This document shows, piece after piece, positions 37,367-52,380 of a stretch of DNA of 64,000 nucleotides (the stretch's first letter is position 1; every line of letters begins with the position of its first letter). The notes beneath the pieces are model-generated. The model was not told where the DNA came from. It saw only the letters and a program-made list of their open reading frames with translations, and did no database searches. The stretch comes from Hoplostethus atlanticus (taxonomy: Eukaryota > Chordata > Actinopteri > Trachichthyiformes > Trachichthyidae): assembly GCA_034670405.1 (NCBI GenBank), contig JAXDDX010000019.1:2298501-2362500 (forward strand), written 5' to 3'. The position numbers were made by a program, and so were the translations under genes.

Positions 37367-37640
37367 CAGTTGCGAGAAAAAGTTTGCAAACCCTTTTGAA
37401 TAACCTGCATTCATTCAAGTTGGAAAAAGTGTGCGCCTCTAGGATAATGACTAATTGAAGTCAGGTGCTCCAATCAATGAGATGACATTCAGGTGTGGGT
37501 TGGAGTCCTGTCATAAAACCCCACAAGGTTGGTTACCAAGAGAGTCTGCTCTCAAAAATAAGAGTAAAGAAATCAAAAGAAATTTCAGACTACCCACAGG
37601 AAAGCGAAATCCAAGAAGAGATCTTTCTACCTTATGCCAC
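37367..37640 (+). mobile_element. Tc1/mariner fragment
   Basis: The piece starts CAGTTGCGAGAAAAAGTTTG, followed by CAAACCCTTTTGAATAACCTGCATT, a known fish Tc1-type terminal repeat and spacer. The downstream words CCAATCAATGAGATGA and AGGTGTGGGTTGGAG also occur in that family. The transposase region and the right end are absent. The right-hand limit is approximate. Confidence 0.55.
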
Positions 37641-38446
37641 TTAGACACCAAAATGAGCTATTATTAAGACTAAGATGATACTAAAAGCATTTTCTCCAAT
37701 TTCTCAGAGAATACCATCTATAGAGGAAAAAGTAATGGGCTTTTTTGTCTGGTTTTAGGAGACACATTTCAGATGAAGGTGATCTCCCATATTTCTTAAG
37801 AGCTGAAGAAAAGACAACTATGAGCACAAGATTTTCCCTCTCTCGCTCCCCTACCCATTTAAAGTCTTTCAAACTTGAAATTACAAACAACGTCAAAATC
37901 GTTAAACTATTGTAAACTACTTTTAGACTGGACTGCACAGGACAGCAGAGAGCTGCCACCACCTTTTCTGAACCGGTAAGGTCCAGTATGTCTGGAGGCC
38001 TTGAATAATGCACACCACAATTTATAGACACTCAAAGCACTTTATTGGGGTACAATACAACTCATAAGGTGTGGAGATGCAGGGGGAAACTCAAGGCTAG
38101 TGAGGCACAATCACCGCCCCTAAGGCTTTAGGACTGGGTTCACACCACAAATGTGTATGCCACTACAATTGGGGCTAGACAGACTAGCTTAACCACAGCA
38201 CTCAAACCCCCTATCGTACCAGTCTTCGTCGCCAGCAGCCCTAAACAGCTGGCAAACGACACCCTCCCAGCCAAACAGTGCCATACCACAGAATAGAGTC
38301 CCTCCCCCCTGAGAGACTGGACCAATGCCTAACCCTTTCCTTTTATCAGCTCAGTCTCTAGCCACACTTCAATCAGCCACAGGTGTGATCAGTCTATTCA
38401 ATTAACCAATGACAGTGGGACAGCAATCACTGCTGCTCCACTACAC
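37641..38446. other. Intergenic, unassigned repeat-like sequence
   Basis: No gene was seen. The part from about 38030 to 38446 has the feel of a dispersed repeat: CACTTTATTGGGG near its left side and CCTTTTATCAG near 38338, which on the minus strand would be a TATA-like GATAAAAGG. No paired ends were established. Confidence 0.3.
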
Positions 38447-38938
38447 TAGAGCCTCTTTCACACATGCAGTGCAACCCTGAACTTATCTCGACATTACTCG
38501 GAGGGGTTGTATGTGTGAACGCGAATGTCCGAATCAGTTGGTGTGGAAGTCAAACGGACTTTACACACCCAGCACCCTAGTCTAAAATTGCCTAGTGAGC
38601 CCAAGTGTGAATGGAGAAGAAGATTCTCCGGAGTATTGTCTGCTAGCGAGTGGGCGTGTTGATGGCGTATTTATCGTGCGACTGGCACGAAACCAGGATA
38701 ATACAAACATCCAATGCAAAAACGGCCACTGAGAGTGAGTCGGTCACTTCGTCCGCCATCTTCGTGCTGTAAACAAAACACTGCGATTTCCGCAGCGTAC
38801 TTTTTGCGTCATGTCCTGTCTCCCGCACGCTCTACCCAAGCCCCCCTCGCCTGAACTAACCGGAGTATTGTCTGTTGTTGTGCACGCATTCCGAAACGGA
38901 CATTCTCCGGTGGTGTGGTACATGTGTGGAAGGGCAAC
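38447..38938. mobile_element. Non-autonomous DNA transposon candidate
   Basis: The left end reads TAGAGCCTCTTTCACACATG. The right end on the minus strand reads CAGAGTTGCCCTTCCACACATG, giving imperfect inverted ends about 490 bases apart. CCGGAGTATTGTCTG occurs twice inside (near 38628 and 38860). No coding frame or clear target duplication was seen, so the superfamily is open. Confidence 0.4.
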
Positions 38939-41640
38939 TCTGGTTAAAGTGCGGAAAATATCCGATTAGCAAAGATGTGGAGGTGTAGCACATGGTCATA
39001 GCAATCAGGGTCCACTAGGTGTGGGATTGCAGTGGCTACTCGAATCCGCCAGTAGGATATTTCTGCTAAAAAAAAAAACTGACTGCCCCAGTTGCACAAA
39101 TGTTCCAACAGTGTCCTGTCCTTTCCATTTAAACCCATATGGGATTAAAGTTTTCACCCCCTGTATTATCCTTTTATTTTGGTACAATGACGACCATGAA
39201 CTGTCTGCCTCTCTACCCTCAGAAAAGAAGGCGATTCAGCTCAAATGACTTCTTGTTAAAGTGGTTTAAAGTAAAGACACAGGCGACTGAGGAGGGAAAA
39301 CACTGAATGTCTTTTTTAATCCTGTATTTGGATTTCTCGGTGGCTGAAATGGCGAAGCTCTCGGTGTAGGTTCAGTCTGACAGCTGGGGCAATATATATA
39401 AAAGGTAACTATGCATAAAAACACTGTATATCTTACCGCACAAAGATTGGGATGCATGTTAAAAAAAAAACAAAAAGACAATATATGTACCTCATCTTAC
39501 TGTTTGCCATGTGGGATGTAGTGAATTTTAAAGATAGGCTAAAGCAAAAAACACCAAACAAGGCCATGTTTTTTTATTTGAAATCAACCAATAAGGATTA
39601 AACCCCACTCACAAATATTGGCAAAACCTGGACTTTCACTGTTACATGTATTCGAGATGATATTTGATTTAACAAAGTCATTGCAACTTCCGTGCATGCT
39701 GGCCTGGCCCTCGGTATTTGATGTTTCCCATGTTACCCCGTCAAAAACAGCCTGGTCTCATGAAATTTCACGAAACGAGCATAATGAACAAAAAGTAAGA
39801 AAGGCGTATTTGTTATTGCATTTTTGATGTATGTCCAAAACAAATTTCCCTCGGGAGAAATGAAGAACTCTCAAATTGCGTGGAGGGGAGACACAACGAG
39901 AGAGAGTCAGTGGTTTGACATTGAAATGGCGCAGTGGAGTGAGTGTAAAAGTGAGGCTGTGATGGATGTTGGGGTGGATGCATACATTTGCCTTCAACTC
40001 CAGTTAAATTCTCAACTCATGCAAAAAAAATGTATATAGTGAGTGAAATTTTCATTTTCAGCAGCGATTTTTGACCAGAGCCTTGACCCTAACCCTAAAC
40101 TTTACTGGAGTTGTTTTACTATCCTAAACTCCACCATTAACACGCGATTGTCTGACCCTTGGTGGTGTTCACATGTCAGTCTTTGTTACAACTGCTATGA
40201 CTCATTACCTCATTTTATTTATTTGTCAATGACAATACAAATGTCTCAAAATGATACCCTGCTTCATGTGCAATGTACGCATCTGACCACTGAGGGTAGT
40301 CACCCTTACTCATTTAATCTCTTTCAATAAAAAAGGAGAAGTCTTGGCGGCCGGCTTACGTTTCTCTCTTTGCATTCAGCATGAATATTGACTCGCTATT
40401 CTCCATGCTGCTCCTCAGCACTAACACCAGCACCAAGGACCTGTATAATATATGCCAACGAGGCACAATAATGGATCTGTATGCAGTGGGCTGCCTGCCA
40501 TCCCAGCTTTAGGCACTGGATGACTGAGTCAAGACCGAAGTGTTTTCTCTTCTCTTCTCTTCTCTTCTCTTCTCTATTGCTCTTGGCATGTTATCCCCAT
40601 AAAATGATGACAGGGGTCTCTGAATTACTTTGATGGTGGCATCAACGATGTATCTGAGCTTTGTTTTTGACCTCAAATAGTGCATACACACGGATCTGCA
40701 AGGCACACCGCTCACACTTCCATGAAAGCTTATGTTTAGCAGTGATAAATAGATTTTTTTTTGAAATTCTAAGGAAAACTGGGCTGGTCAAAATATAGTA
40801 AAAGTCTTCACTATAGCTTTGTACATTTTGGGCCTAATTGTCCAAATAACACAAAATGATGGTTAATGTCAGGGTGATATCAGCCTTAACTGTCCATTAG
40901 CTATGAAATTATTGTGAGTGCTTTAACTAGTTTAACGAATCATCTGCAGACAGTCTGTTGGTTTCCATATAACCAAACCTTTCATTATCCTCCTAATAAC
41001 TGAAAACACAAACAGACCGATGTAGCAGCTGTCTAGATCTTCGGAAGGCTCCCTAGACTTTTTTATTTTTCATTTACCCCTCGGTGAGATTCATAAAACC
41101 GATATTCTCTATGATGTCTCATGATTACAGTAATCTCAGAGTTGAACTGTGCCACATTATTGTGGGCCAATAAATGTTGTTTTTTTACACAGGTACCCCT
41201 ATCAAACACCTCCCACTCACCCCAGGAGTTTCACAGGCTAACTTGTCACATTTAGCTGTTGAAAATGAATGGGGCAATATTATCTGACACTGCAATCTAC
41301 GTGAATTGAATATTGTGATTGTTATGTGTGCATGAAAATGACGTGGCCAAAACAAAAATAATGAAATCCATATTATTAATGATGATGACGATGATGATGA
41401 TAAATGTATCACCCAAGTAGAATAGCCATGCTAGTCTTGTACTGTATAAAACTGCTTCAGGCTCCTCTGTACTCGAGATTCAAGTTAATGTGTTCTGTCC
41501 ATTATTGTTCTGTTTACGCAGGCAAAGATTGATGCCTGAGGCGGGTCAGCTGCTGGATATAGAACATTTATCTCCACATTATAGTGGTGCAATAGCATAC
41601 GAATTTTTAAATCTATTACAAAATACATTTCATTCCATAT
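38939..41640. other. Intergenic, no gene recognised
   Basis: AT-rich non-coding sequence with a CTCTT pentanucleotide array at 40543-40576. No frame resembles a known protein. Confidence 0.45.
40543..40576. repeat. (CTCTT)n pentanucleotide repeat
   Basis: About six to seven perfect 5-base units in tandem. Confidence 0.9.
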
Positions 41641-41647
41641 TCATTAT

Positions 41648-41697
41648 TATTAGGGCTTTGGATAAAAGTGTCTGCTAAATGACTGTAATGTAATGGA
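41648..41697 (+). mobile_element. L2-type LINE/SINE 3' tail
   Basis: GGGCTTTGGATAAAAGTG, then TCTGCTAAATG and TGTAATGTAATGG, match the conserved 3' stem-loop and TGTAA repeat tail of UnaL2-like LINEs and the SINEs that share it. The tail is the recognition site for the LINE reverse transcriptase. The body upstream is not recognisable. Confidence 0.65.
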
Positions 41698-42639
41698 AAG
41701 TAAACTATGACTGACAATGCAGCATGTGTCAAGCACCGTGCCTCGTATCATCATAATTCATTAGTTGATTTCCTAAGATGGTACTTCAGGTTTCTGTGAA
41801 TATTGCAGATATAGAGTCCCATCATATTTGCCCCTGAAGTACCTATTTCTAGCAGGGTAATATTGATTGTTTACACAAACACATGGTTGCGAGAAGCAGC
41901 ACCTCTCTCGAATCCTTAATTAGACATAGAAACCTGGATACTCGAGGAATGTATCAGCCCTTTGAAGTCGAACCTCTCTGGGACGGGAAAAAATAAATAA
42001 TGAAATAATAAAAAAACATGGAGTGCTTCTCAGAGGAATATAATACTTCAAGAGCACACATTCCTCTGACTCTCCCAGGTTCTCATATAAGCCATGGGGG
42101 ACATACTTAACAGTATATAATTACTTGCAACCTGCAGCCGTGCATTGCCTACTGAAAGGTAAACTTGCCAGAAATTCCCTGTGAGGGGCCATCTTACTTT
42201 TTTTGTTCTTTGAAAACAGAGTTACTTTGATGGTGGGAACGCTGTCATCTCCACTGCAGTTACCCTTTTTTTTTTTTAGCAACTTCCTATCAATCAAATG
42301 GAAATGCATAAAGGTTTATCCTGAGGCGAAGCCAATGGGAATGTGTGTACCTGGTTAAGTGCAAAATTAGCGGGAAGTAATTTTTTTCACTTTTATTTGA
42401 ATATTCTTGTAAAACATGAATCTTTTACAAGAATATTCTCTGGAAAATGTTATGGAATCAGTCTATATGCTCCAACCAAACTCTTGGGAATACTGAACCC
42501 AGCGATAGACGCAATACTACTAATGTGGCAGAATTCTACCGTACAGTATGAGTCCCCTTTGGGTACTCATTGTTTAAATTATGCTTTAGGGGTCCATAGT
42601 TGCAGAGCCCAGTGATGGTGCTTAAATGCCAGATTCATA
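41698..42639. other. Intergenic with one perfect hairpin
   Basis: No gene was seen. A perfect 16-bp inverted repeat lies at 42399-42438. Confidence 0.4.
42399..42438. repeat. Perfect inverted repeat, 16-bp arms
   Basis: The arms GAATATTCTTGTAAAA (42399-42414) and TTTTACAAGAATATTC (42423-42438) are exact reverse complements around an 8-base spacer. Confidence 0.9.
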
Positions 42640-43450
42640 ATGGCACTCATTAGGTATTGTGGAGGGCAGACTCTGCCTTCATCACACACCCTTTCCATTG
42701 GGGTCCCCCTGGGCTCTGTCCTGGGCCCCCTCCTCCTCTCTCTCTCCACACTCTCTTGGCCCTGTGATTACATTTCACAACCTTCCTGCCATTGCTATGC
42801 CAACTCTACTTTTCTTTTCTGTTCTGTGACACTCGGGTCGAGCCGCTCATCTGTGCTTGCCCTGCTGACATGTCCAACGTTGTCCAGCTCACCGCCGCCA
42901 ACTAAATCTCGGCAAGCTGAAAGACCGAGCTGTTGCTTTTCCCTGTAAAGTCCTGCCCTTTACAAGACCTCAGCATCACTATAGAAAATACCACAGTGAC
43001 TCCTGCTCAGACCACCAAGAATCAGTGTTGTCAACTCTTGTGCAAGGCCTGCATTGCGGCACAACCCCATCCTGCAGGTTTGTACTCCGCAACGTTACTT
43101 GAATCAGATGCGCCTCACCAGGGATCCTGCCCAGTTTCTTGTTCAAGCTTTTGTCATCTCTCTTCTAAACTACTGCAACAACATCCCTAAATTCTTCCAT
43201 GTCACTCCCCCGCCTACATTCCCTCCTGGCTGCCCAAGGCTGGTTGTATCAAATTCAAAATCCTGCAGCTTGTGTACAACGCTATAAAAGGGATCCACAT
43301 GGCCATACCTCCCAGATCTTGGTCCAGCCTTACATGCCAGCACATCCTCTGTGTTTTGGCACTCCCTTTTTCCTGTGCTAACCCGGTCATTGACCCTTAT
43401 CTCTCCAGGCTCTCCAATGGTAGAATGATCTTCAACACTCCAGTCAGCAG
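42640..43450 (+). mobile_element. Degraded LINE (L2/CR1-like) reverse transcriptase
   Basis: The translation shows GVPLGSVLGPLL at about 42698-42733, the canonical G-x-P-Q-G-S-V-L-G-P-L block of LINE reverse transcriptases. It is followed by HCYANSTFLF near 42790-42820, where intact copies have YADD. Further on, QFLVQAFVISLLNYCNNI (about 43132-43185) matches the conserved thumb and C-terminal V-I-S-R-L-D-Y-C-N-S segment. The catalytic aspartates are replaced and the frame shifts several times, so it is dead. Clade assignment within the L2/CR1 group is tentative. Confidence 0.6.
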
Positions 43451-43625
43451 TCACTCCCCACGAGGTTCAAAGGTTTATTCATCACATACACAGTTACAGT
43501 GATACAAAAGTGCAGTGAAATGCTCTCTATGGCCCCAGAAAGAAGGGTTTTCTGGATCTGGGGGGGAGAGCTTGAACTTCCTCAGCTGTCTGAGGTGGTA
43601 AAAGGCGTTGTCTGAATCATTTTCC
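43451..43625 (+). repeat. Dispersed fish repeat scrap (tentative)
   Basis: AGGTTTATTCATCACATACA and GTGCAGTGAAATGC, then CTTCCTCAGCTGTCTGAGG, resemble a sequence often repeated in fish genomes next to LINE 3' ends. The family name is not known to me. Confidence 0.3.
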
Positions 43626-46322
<2,697 letters not shown>

Positions 46323-46500
46323 CACTGCCCGTCAAAAGTTTGGGAACCCCTATCTTTTGAATGTTTTTAATGAATAAGCATGTTTTTCTTTTGTCTGTGT
46401 GCAAAGAAAAACACATTAAAGACTAACTAGGTTTACTTGGAGAAAAATGATCACGCGTGTTAATATTTGTGACGACTGTCAAAAGTACTACCATGGGAAT
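46323..46500 (+). mobile_element. Tc1/mariner terminal fragment
   Basis: After a TA at 46321 the sequence CACTGCCCGTCAAAAGTTTG and GGAACCCC is a familiar Tc1-type inverted repeat. The far end, which should read CAAACTTTTGACGGGCAGTG before TA, was not found. The right-hand limit is a guess. Confidence 0.5.
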
Positions 46501-47855
46501 AAAGATATGCCCCGCCCATTTTATACCCTTAGTGATGTCAGCACTCATCAGTGGCTGCCTTTCAGATGTTAAACCACGTGTGGGTCAAAAGATTTTCAAT
46601 ATGTGCTTTTAATAATAGTTTGGAAAAAGAAAACTCAATTTATTATTGAGGCAAAACCTACTCTTCATACCAAGGAAGACACTTTGATGAACATGAAGCT
46701 GAGTGTTGCATAAATATACTCAAAGTTTGAGTAAATAGCTGTTAACAAAACATTTGCAGGCATTGAAAAGTAAGAAAATTGAAAAGTAAGAAAATCAAAT
46801 TATCAAATTAAACCCAGTGTATATCATTCATTACCTTATTCCAAATAAATGTGAATGTAATAGTTCAGAATTATTTCAAATGATTGTGATACTTTTCCGC
46901 TTCTGTCAACTGAAATGAGGTGAAACCATACCTGAGCATATTTCTGCCTGAGTGATCTGGAGGCGATGCCTTTCACCGCCAGCTAAATCTCCATCACAAC
47001 CAGTTTGCAAAACCATTACGGGCAGGCCTCTGCACATTCAGCATGTCTGTCTGTGCGGATAGTGCTTACCGCGTAGTGTCTTCCCTTCACCGCTGCCTGA
47101 CCTTGGAAGTGAATAGTAAATAAGCCCTCCCAGAAGTCTGTTTTGTCAGTCACTAGTCATCCTCATCTCCATCCTTAATCTGTAGTAGCAGTTATTCCCC
47201 AAATCCCATCACAGCCCTTCAACTGGAAGCCACAAGCTCCCAACACTGACTCAAGAAGAGACGAGATACTTTCTGACAATAGGAATAGAAAAAAAAAAAG
47301 AGGGAAAGGCCGGGGTGTAAGTTTAAAGCTGTCAGCCAGCCATCAAATTCAGTTCACATCAAACGTGCGTCTCATATGGATCTTTTCTACAGTATCACTT
47401 GTTACCATAATGAGGGGAAGGACTTATGATTTATTGTTTGTTTGTTTTTTTTACAGTGGAATGTCATTTGAGAGATCTAATGTCTTGTTCACTTTGTAGT
47501 CCCACATCTACACAAGTAAAACACATCCAAAAGAGACATGCCCATTAAACCTCATTAGCCCTTTAAGTCTTCTCACTTAACGTACCCGAGAGTGTTTCAG
47601 AAAGCAATAGGGGAGGGGAAATGGCGTGCTATTTGGATGATGATGACAATAACAAGATGTTTAATTGTGTTACCTTAAATGCATAATGATTTGTTATTAA
47701 TTTTCAGAGCAATTTTACCGACTTATGAACCATATCGTGAACGCGGCATCGTAAATACGGGTCAGCAAAAGCTGATGTGCTGGGGCATAAAGATTAATCA
47801 CTAGTTGCATTTTAATAAGGCACTATGCATCACTGCTTTTTACTTTGGTCTTGTA

Positions 47856-47906
<51 letters not shown>

Positions 47907-50900
47907 AGGCCCAAATACACTACTCGGATAAAAGTATTTTTGTCTTACTGGCAATTAACCTTACATTTTCGGGAACCCATCTTTTCATCGGTGAAGAAAT
48001 ATGGTGGTCTGAGTGCTGTGCAAGGACTAAAATGCATGCAGCCATTTCCCCACCCCCCCAAAGCTGATAAAGGTCAGGATTGAGATTTCTGCAGGAGCCA
48101 TTAGGTAATTCACCAATGATATTCCGTAAAGTGCATTGTCCGGTGATGTAGATTGGAACGAAAGTCACTGCCTAGTCAACAGCATTAGAAATGATGTAGA
48201 ATGATGGATTAAAATAGAGGGAGGCCCGCAGACAAACTCTCTCTCTGCTTTGGCCCCGATCATATCTGGCCCTCGCCTCTTGTGGAACTGCGCCAGTATC
48301 TCCCCTCCGCGGTGGATGAGGATTTTTTTTAAGCAAGATGGATTTTCATGCATTTTATTCCTTTGAAGGTTCCAGGAGGCTGAAGCAGAACTGGAGCACA
48401 TGCACACACACACACAGCTTTTTTTTTTTTTTTTTAAACAGGCGGAGTATCTGAGGCTGTGAGTTGATGAACAACTCGAGGCAGAGGACTGTGAGTGTAT
48501 TTAATGGGTTGTGAGAGACTTCCCAAGCTTAAACCTGGAGATTAATTAAAAATGAAAGGAAGTGATATGAAAAGAGCAAGAGAGAGAGAAAAACAAAACC
48601 GCTTCTCTTGAGTTACGGCATCCGAATGCCCGAGATGTAAACCATTATATTTCCTTCTGCCGTCATTCTGACTTGGAAGTGGTTAAACGGGTCATTTCAT
48701 CATTGTTTTCTACCTTTTTTTTAAACTTCTGTTTCAAATAACCTCTTTTAACTACAACAAAGCAGAAGCTTATGCAATATTCATTTAGCTTGTTAGCGTA
48801 TTCCTCAGTTATAACTTTCCTTTTTATTCATACAGTAGCCACAACATTATATCAATAAATACAATGCATTAAAATGGAAGTATGGGAAGGGATTGAGTTC
48901 AATGCAAGCCAGGGTGGCAGGAAGCTGGTGGTTGTGAGATACAGCTTCCCCATCAGCTTTGTCTTTTCTTTTCCTGACAGTCCACCTTCCAAAAATGTAA
49001 TAGTTGGCACAGCTAACATCAAGAGAGGCCAAGAATTCTAAGAACAGTTTGGACGGGAAGCTATGAGCAGGAGGTGTGTATCTCGTTACACACACCGTTT
49101 GGTTTGGTGCAGTACTTGGGTTTGCATGCCGGCGCAGAACAGTCCTTTCCCACGTTGACATTTGCCCACCCCCTTGCTTTAGCGGAGCGGCAGCAGCAGC
49201 GCGGATGGTTATCTCCCAGCTTACACAACAAATTTCTAAATTGAGCTCCATGTTTATCTTTTTGAAATGAAGGAGAGTCCACCTTCTCTGGTCCATCAAA
49301 TGTCACCGCCTTCAATGTCATCAGTGAATTTTTTTATTTATTTTTTTATTCCTTAGGCTTCCGTAGGCATTAACATGCAATTTCAGGTTTTACCGTGCAT
49401 GACATAAAGCTGTCAGACGTGCTCAATGAAATTAATTACTCAATCAAAACCTAATGATGAAAGCTCATTAATTTCTGAAAAGCAAAATTCAGACTGATTA
49501 ATTGAGTGATAGAGCAGTCAAAATAGCATTTTTAATGCATCCAAAGGACAGATAGATTAGGTAGATTATCATGGGTTCCTAATTTTTTTTCAACCGTGGA
49601 CCAAGATTTGATATATTTTTCCCCCCCTCCAAAATCCATTCTCCCTATTAACTTACTAGTATTCTTGGCATGCCGTGAACCTCTAGAATCGGTCCCATGG
49701 CCCATTTCCCATCCCATGATTTAAGAAACGCCGGTGCAAATAATTAGTGGGAGTAGTGCCAAGACTTCAGCATATCCATTGAGATACTCCTTATTCCTTG
49801 TGTGCATTGTCATCTTCTTTCTTTGTCATTTTAAAGTGGAGGGAGAAGACGCCAACTCTCCCAGCCTCTCTCTCTCGCTCTCCAACCTCAGCATTTTCCT
49901 TTTTTCCTCGCCACCCTGAAACCCCCCCCGTTTTCACACTCTCATTCATTTATTGGTTTATTTTAACCACCAGCACCAAACAGATGGGGCGACAGTGACA
50001 GCGACACACTGCTCAGGCAGCTGTGCAAGTGTGTAGACAAGAGGTAATGAATAATCAACCAGCAGCCTCCAACTGCTTCATATTAATAGCTAGGTGTTCT
50101 AATTACATTTCCGCAACTTGTTAGGTCTATATGACTGACTGTGCGTCTGGTGGATAATGCAAGAATCACTGTTACTCTGATTTCAATGCCACATTTTTTT
50201 GAAAAAAAAAAATCCCAGTGTGGTCCTGGAACACGATTGTACCTAGCATTTTGTGTTGTGGTGGAAGAATTAGCTCAGCTCTGGTCTGGTTATTGATTGG
50301 AATATCATGACTAATAAACCTCTTAATATGGAAAGCAACACCACACTGAACAAATAATATACAAAACAAAAATTTTGTTCAGACATTCTATGATCTTTGT
50401 TTGTTTTCACCAGATACATTAATTTCTTGGGACTAACATTGTTGCGTACGGCCACAACAGAGTGCACCGTTCCCCAAGGTCGCCGCTGAACGTTTATTGT
50501 TACCGCTGTTGACAAAATTGTACTTAACTCTACTTGGCATTGTGTCTGAGGCGTAAAAAGCGATTGCAGTTTTGAAAAAACAACCCTGATGCATTATGTC
50601 TCTGGAAAGCTATATTGCTTTCTCCCACTCATATTGTACCTCTGGCCTGGAAACAAAGCAGACCCTGCTTCCAGCTCGTACTCCTACCAAGCACTGAAAA
50701 GCTTGGCAGTTCTTTATAGTGTCTGATGATGCAGCCATGTGCCAGGGCTTTTTCTTTCAGGTATAGGTTGCTTCAGTTTGCCATGCACATTATTATTATT
50801 ATTATTATGTCTTGCTAGAAAAAATATATTCATATCATGTATTATAATGCATAATGTTTTTTTTGCATTTAGTGTAACTTCATGAAAAGGTTTCACAGAA

Positions 50901-50956
50901 TTGTTCCTCAACCAATTGGGTGATTCACATTTTACCTGGCACTTTTTAACACACTG
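46501..50956. other. Intergenic, no gene recognised
   Basis: Non-coding sequence with short tandem duplications (46763-46811), a TG repeat at 47858-47900, a T run at 48419-48435 and an A/T-rich TAATTA-containing block at 49428-49510. A minus-strand frame of 150 codons at 48847-49299 resembles no known protein. Confidence 0.45.
47858..47900. repeat. (TG)n microsatellite
   Basis: About 43 bases of pure TG, then a short CGCGC. Confidence 0.95.
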
Positions 50957-51367
50957 TTAAAGATGCACTAGGCAAGATTTCCATGAATCATAAAGTGGAA
51001 CTGCAATAGAGAAGATAGATCTAATTGAGACCTCCTAGAGTCACCCTATTTGTCCAAATGAAATTCTGTTGTGCGGTTCTCCTCCCACAGGAAGCGATGA
51101 AAACCTCCTAAACAGCAACACTCTCTGTCCAGGGAAAGCTGAACTCGCCAACGTTAAATCTTTTGTCTCTCTCTCGCCCCTTTTGGTGTCCTTTTGGTAT
51201 AAAGCGATCACAGGCTGTCCAGGTTAGCAGACATGAGCATTCTGTGTTCAGTTTACTAACTCCACTTCAATGATTTCCGGGGTTAAAAAAACAAAACGCT
51301 CGCCTCTCCCTGTCATTTGGAGCCGCCGCCACCGCCGCCATGCGACGTCGCCCGGTGCAGTTTTGAA
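50957..51367 (+). mobile_element. TTAA-ended MITE, copy 2
   Basis: The left end is TTAAAGATGCACTAGGCAAG. The right end on the minus strand is TTCAAAACTGCACCGGGCGA, so the ends are inverted repeats with several mismatches. The interior shares ordered blocks with 34049-34374. There is no coding capacity. The length is about 410 bases. Confidence 0.55.
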
Positions 51368-52380
51368 TAACTTTCATTTCTGTACACTTCCCCAAAACAC
51401 TTTTGACAATACTCCACACACACAGCTCTTGAATAAATGAATAGAAAGAGTCTCCCGCGTTATCATGGAGCTGCGGAAGCCACTGGAAGTGTATATAAAG
51501 CGGCTCTTGAGATAGAAAAAAAAAAAAAAAAACGCTCAGCGGCGCCTATCTCTGTGACGAGGGAGGAGACGGGGGTAAAGTGTAGCGAAATGGCAGGCTG
51601 AAAACACCATGCATATGGATGTTACAGTAGAACCAGATGGGACGGAGGCACTGACATTGTCAAGGTAGTGAACACCTGTGCGCTGGCTCTCCGGGCCCCG
51701 CTAGTTTGTGATCAAAGTGCCTCGTCTGCATTTTTGATGAACATGGGCATCACGCTCTGACAGCGCCAGGGTGTATGACACGGTGTGACAAGTGCACTTA
51801 CGAACATGGCCCGAGGGGATTTCTGTGTCTGTGTCTCGTGGACTGTGGTGGCATATACAGTAAACATACAGCCACTGTAGAGAAGATCAATATTTTAAAG
51901 GGGAAGTAAGCAACATTCTTTACTGCACCACAGCACAAAATGAACATAATATATCTGGAGTGTTGGTAGGGTTATTGATCAATACCACCAGACTACTTGG
52001 CCATGTGCTGAGTTCACCTTGATAATCTACCTAGTCTATCTGCCTGGATGCATTAAAAATGATCAGCTGCTCTATCACTCAATTATTTAATTAAGACACT
52101 CCATCTACACAATCTCAACCAACCATCTACTCTCATTTTCAGCAGTGCTACGAGTGACCGACATTGCGAAACATTTCAGCTACGAAGGCTAAAAAGCCTC
52201 ATTCTCAAGCCAAGAAAGCGGCGTTCTTATTAAATATGTTGCATCGTGACATATTCCCTTCACTAGACGTTTGTGTTGGATCTCCGCTCTAATTAGCTAG
52301 CTTCCTCGTCTCTTTATTGTTCGGTTCAATCGCAGGCCACCCTAGCTCAAGGGGAGGAGAGGGGTGCTAGAGACCTGCGT
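51368..52380. other. Intergenic, no gene recognised
   Basis: Non-coding sequence up to the chromovirus insertion site. The last five bases, TGCGT (52376-52380), are one copy of its target duplication. Confidence 0.5.

Noticed and set aside
38030-38446. Possible solo LTR
   Set aside because: A TATA-like word and a polyadenylation-like word are present on the minus strand, but no paired TG/CA ends with a convincing target duplication were found.
39130-39165. Right end of the Tc1 piece starting at 37367
   Set aside because: AAAGTTTTCACCCCCTGTA resembles a Tc1 end, but it does not pair well with the left end and other repeats lie between them.
48847-49299. 150-codon minus-strand frame
   Set aside because: No domain recognised, and frames in two other phases overlap it.
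51895-52380. Older MITE that the chromovirus might have entered
   Set aside because: TTTAAAGGGGAAGTAAGCAACATT looks like a repeat edge, but no mirrored end was established on the far side.
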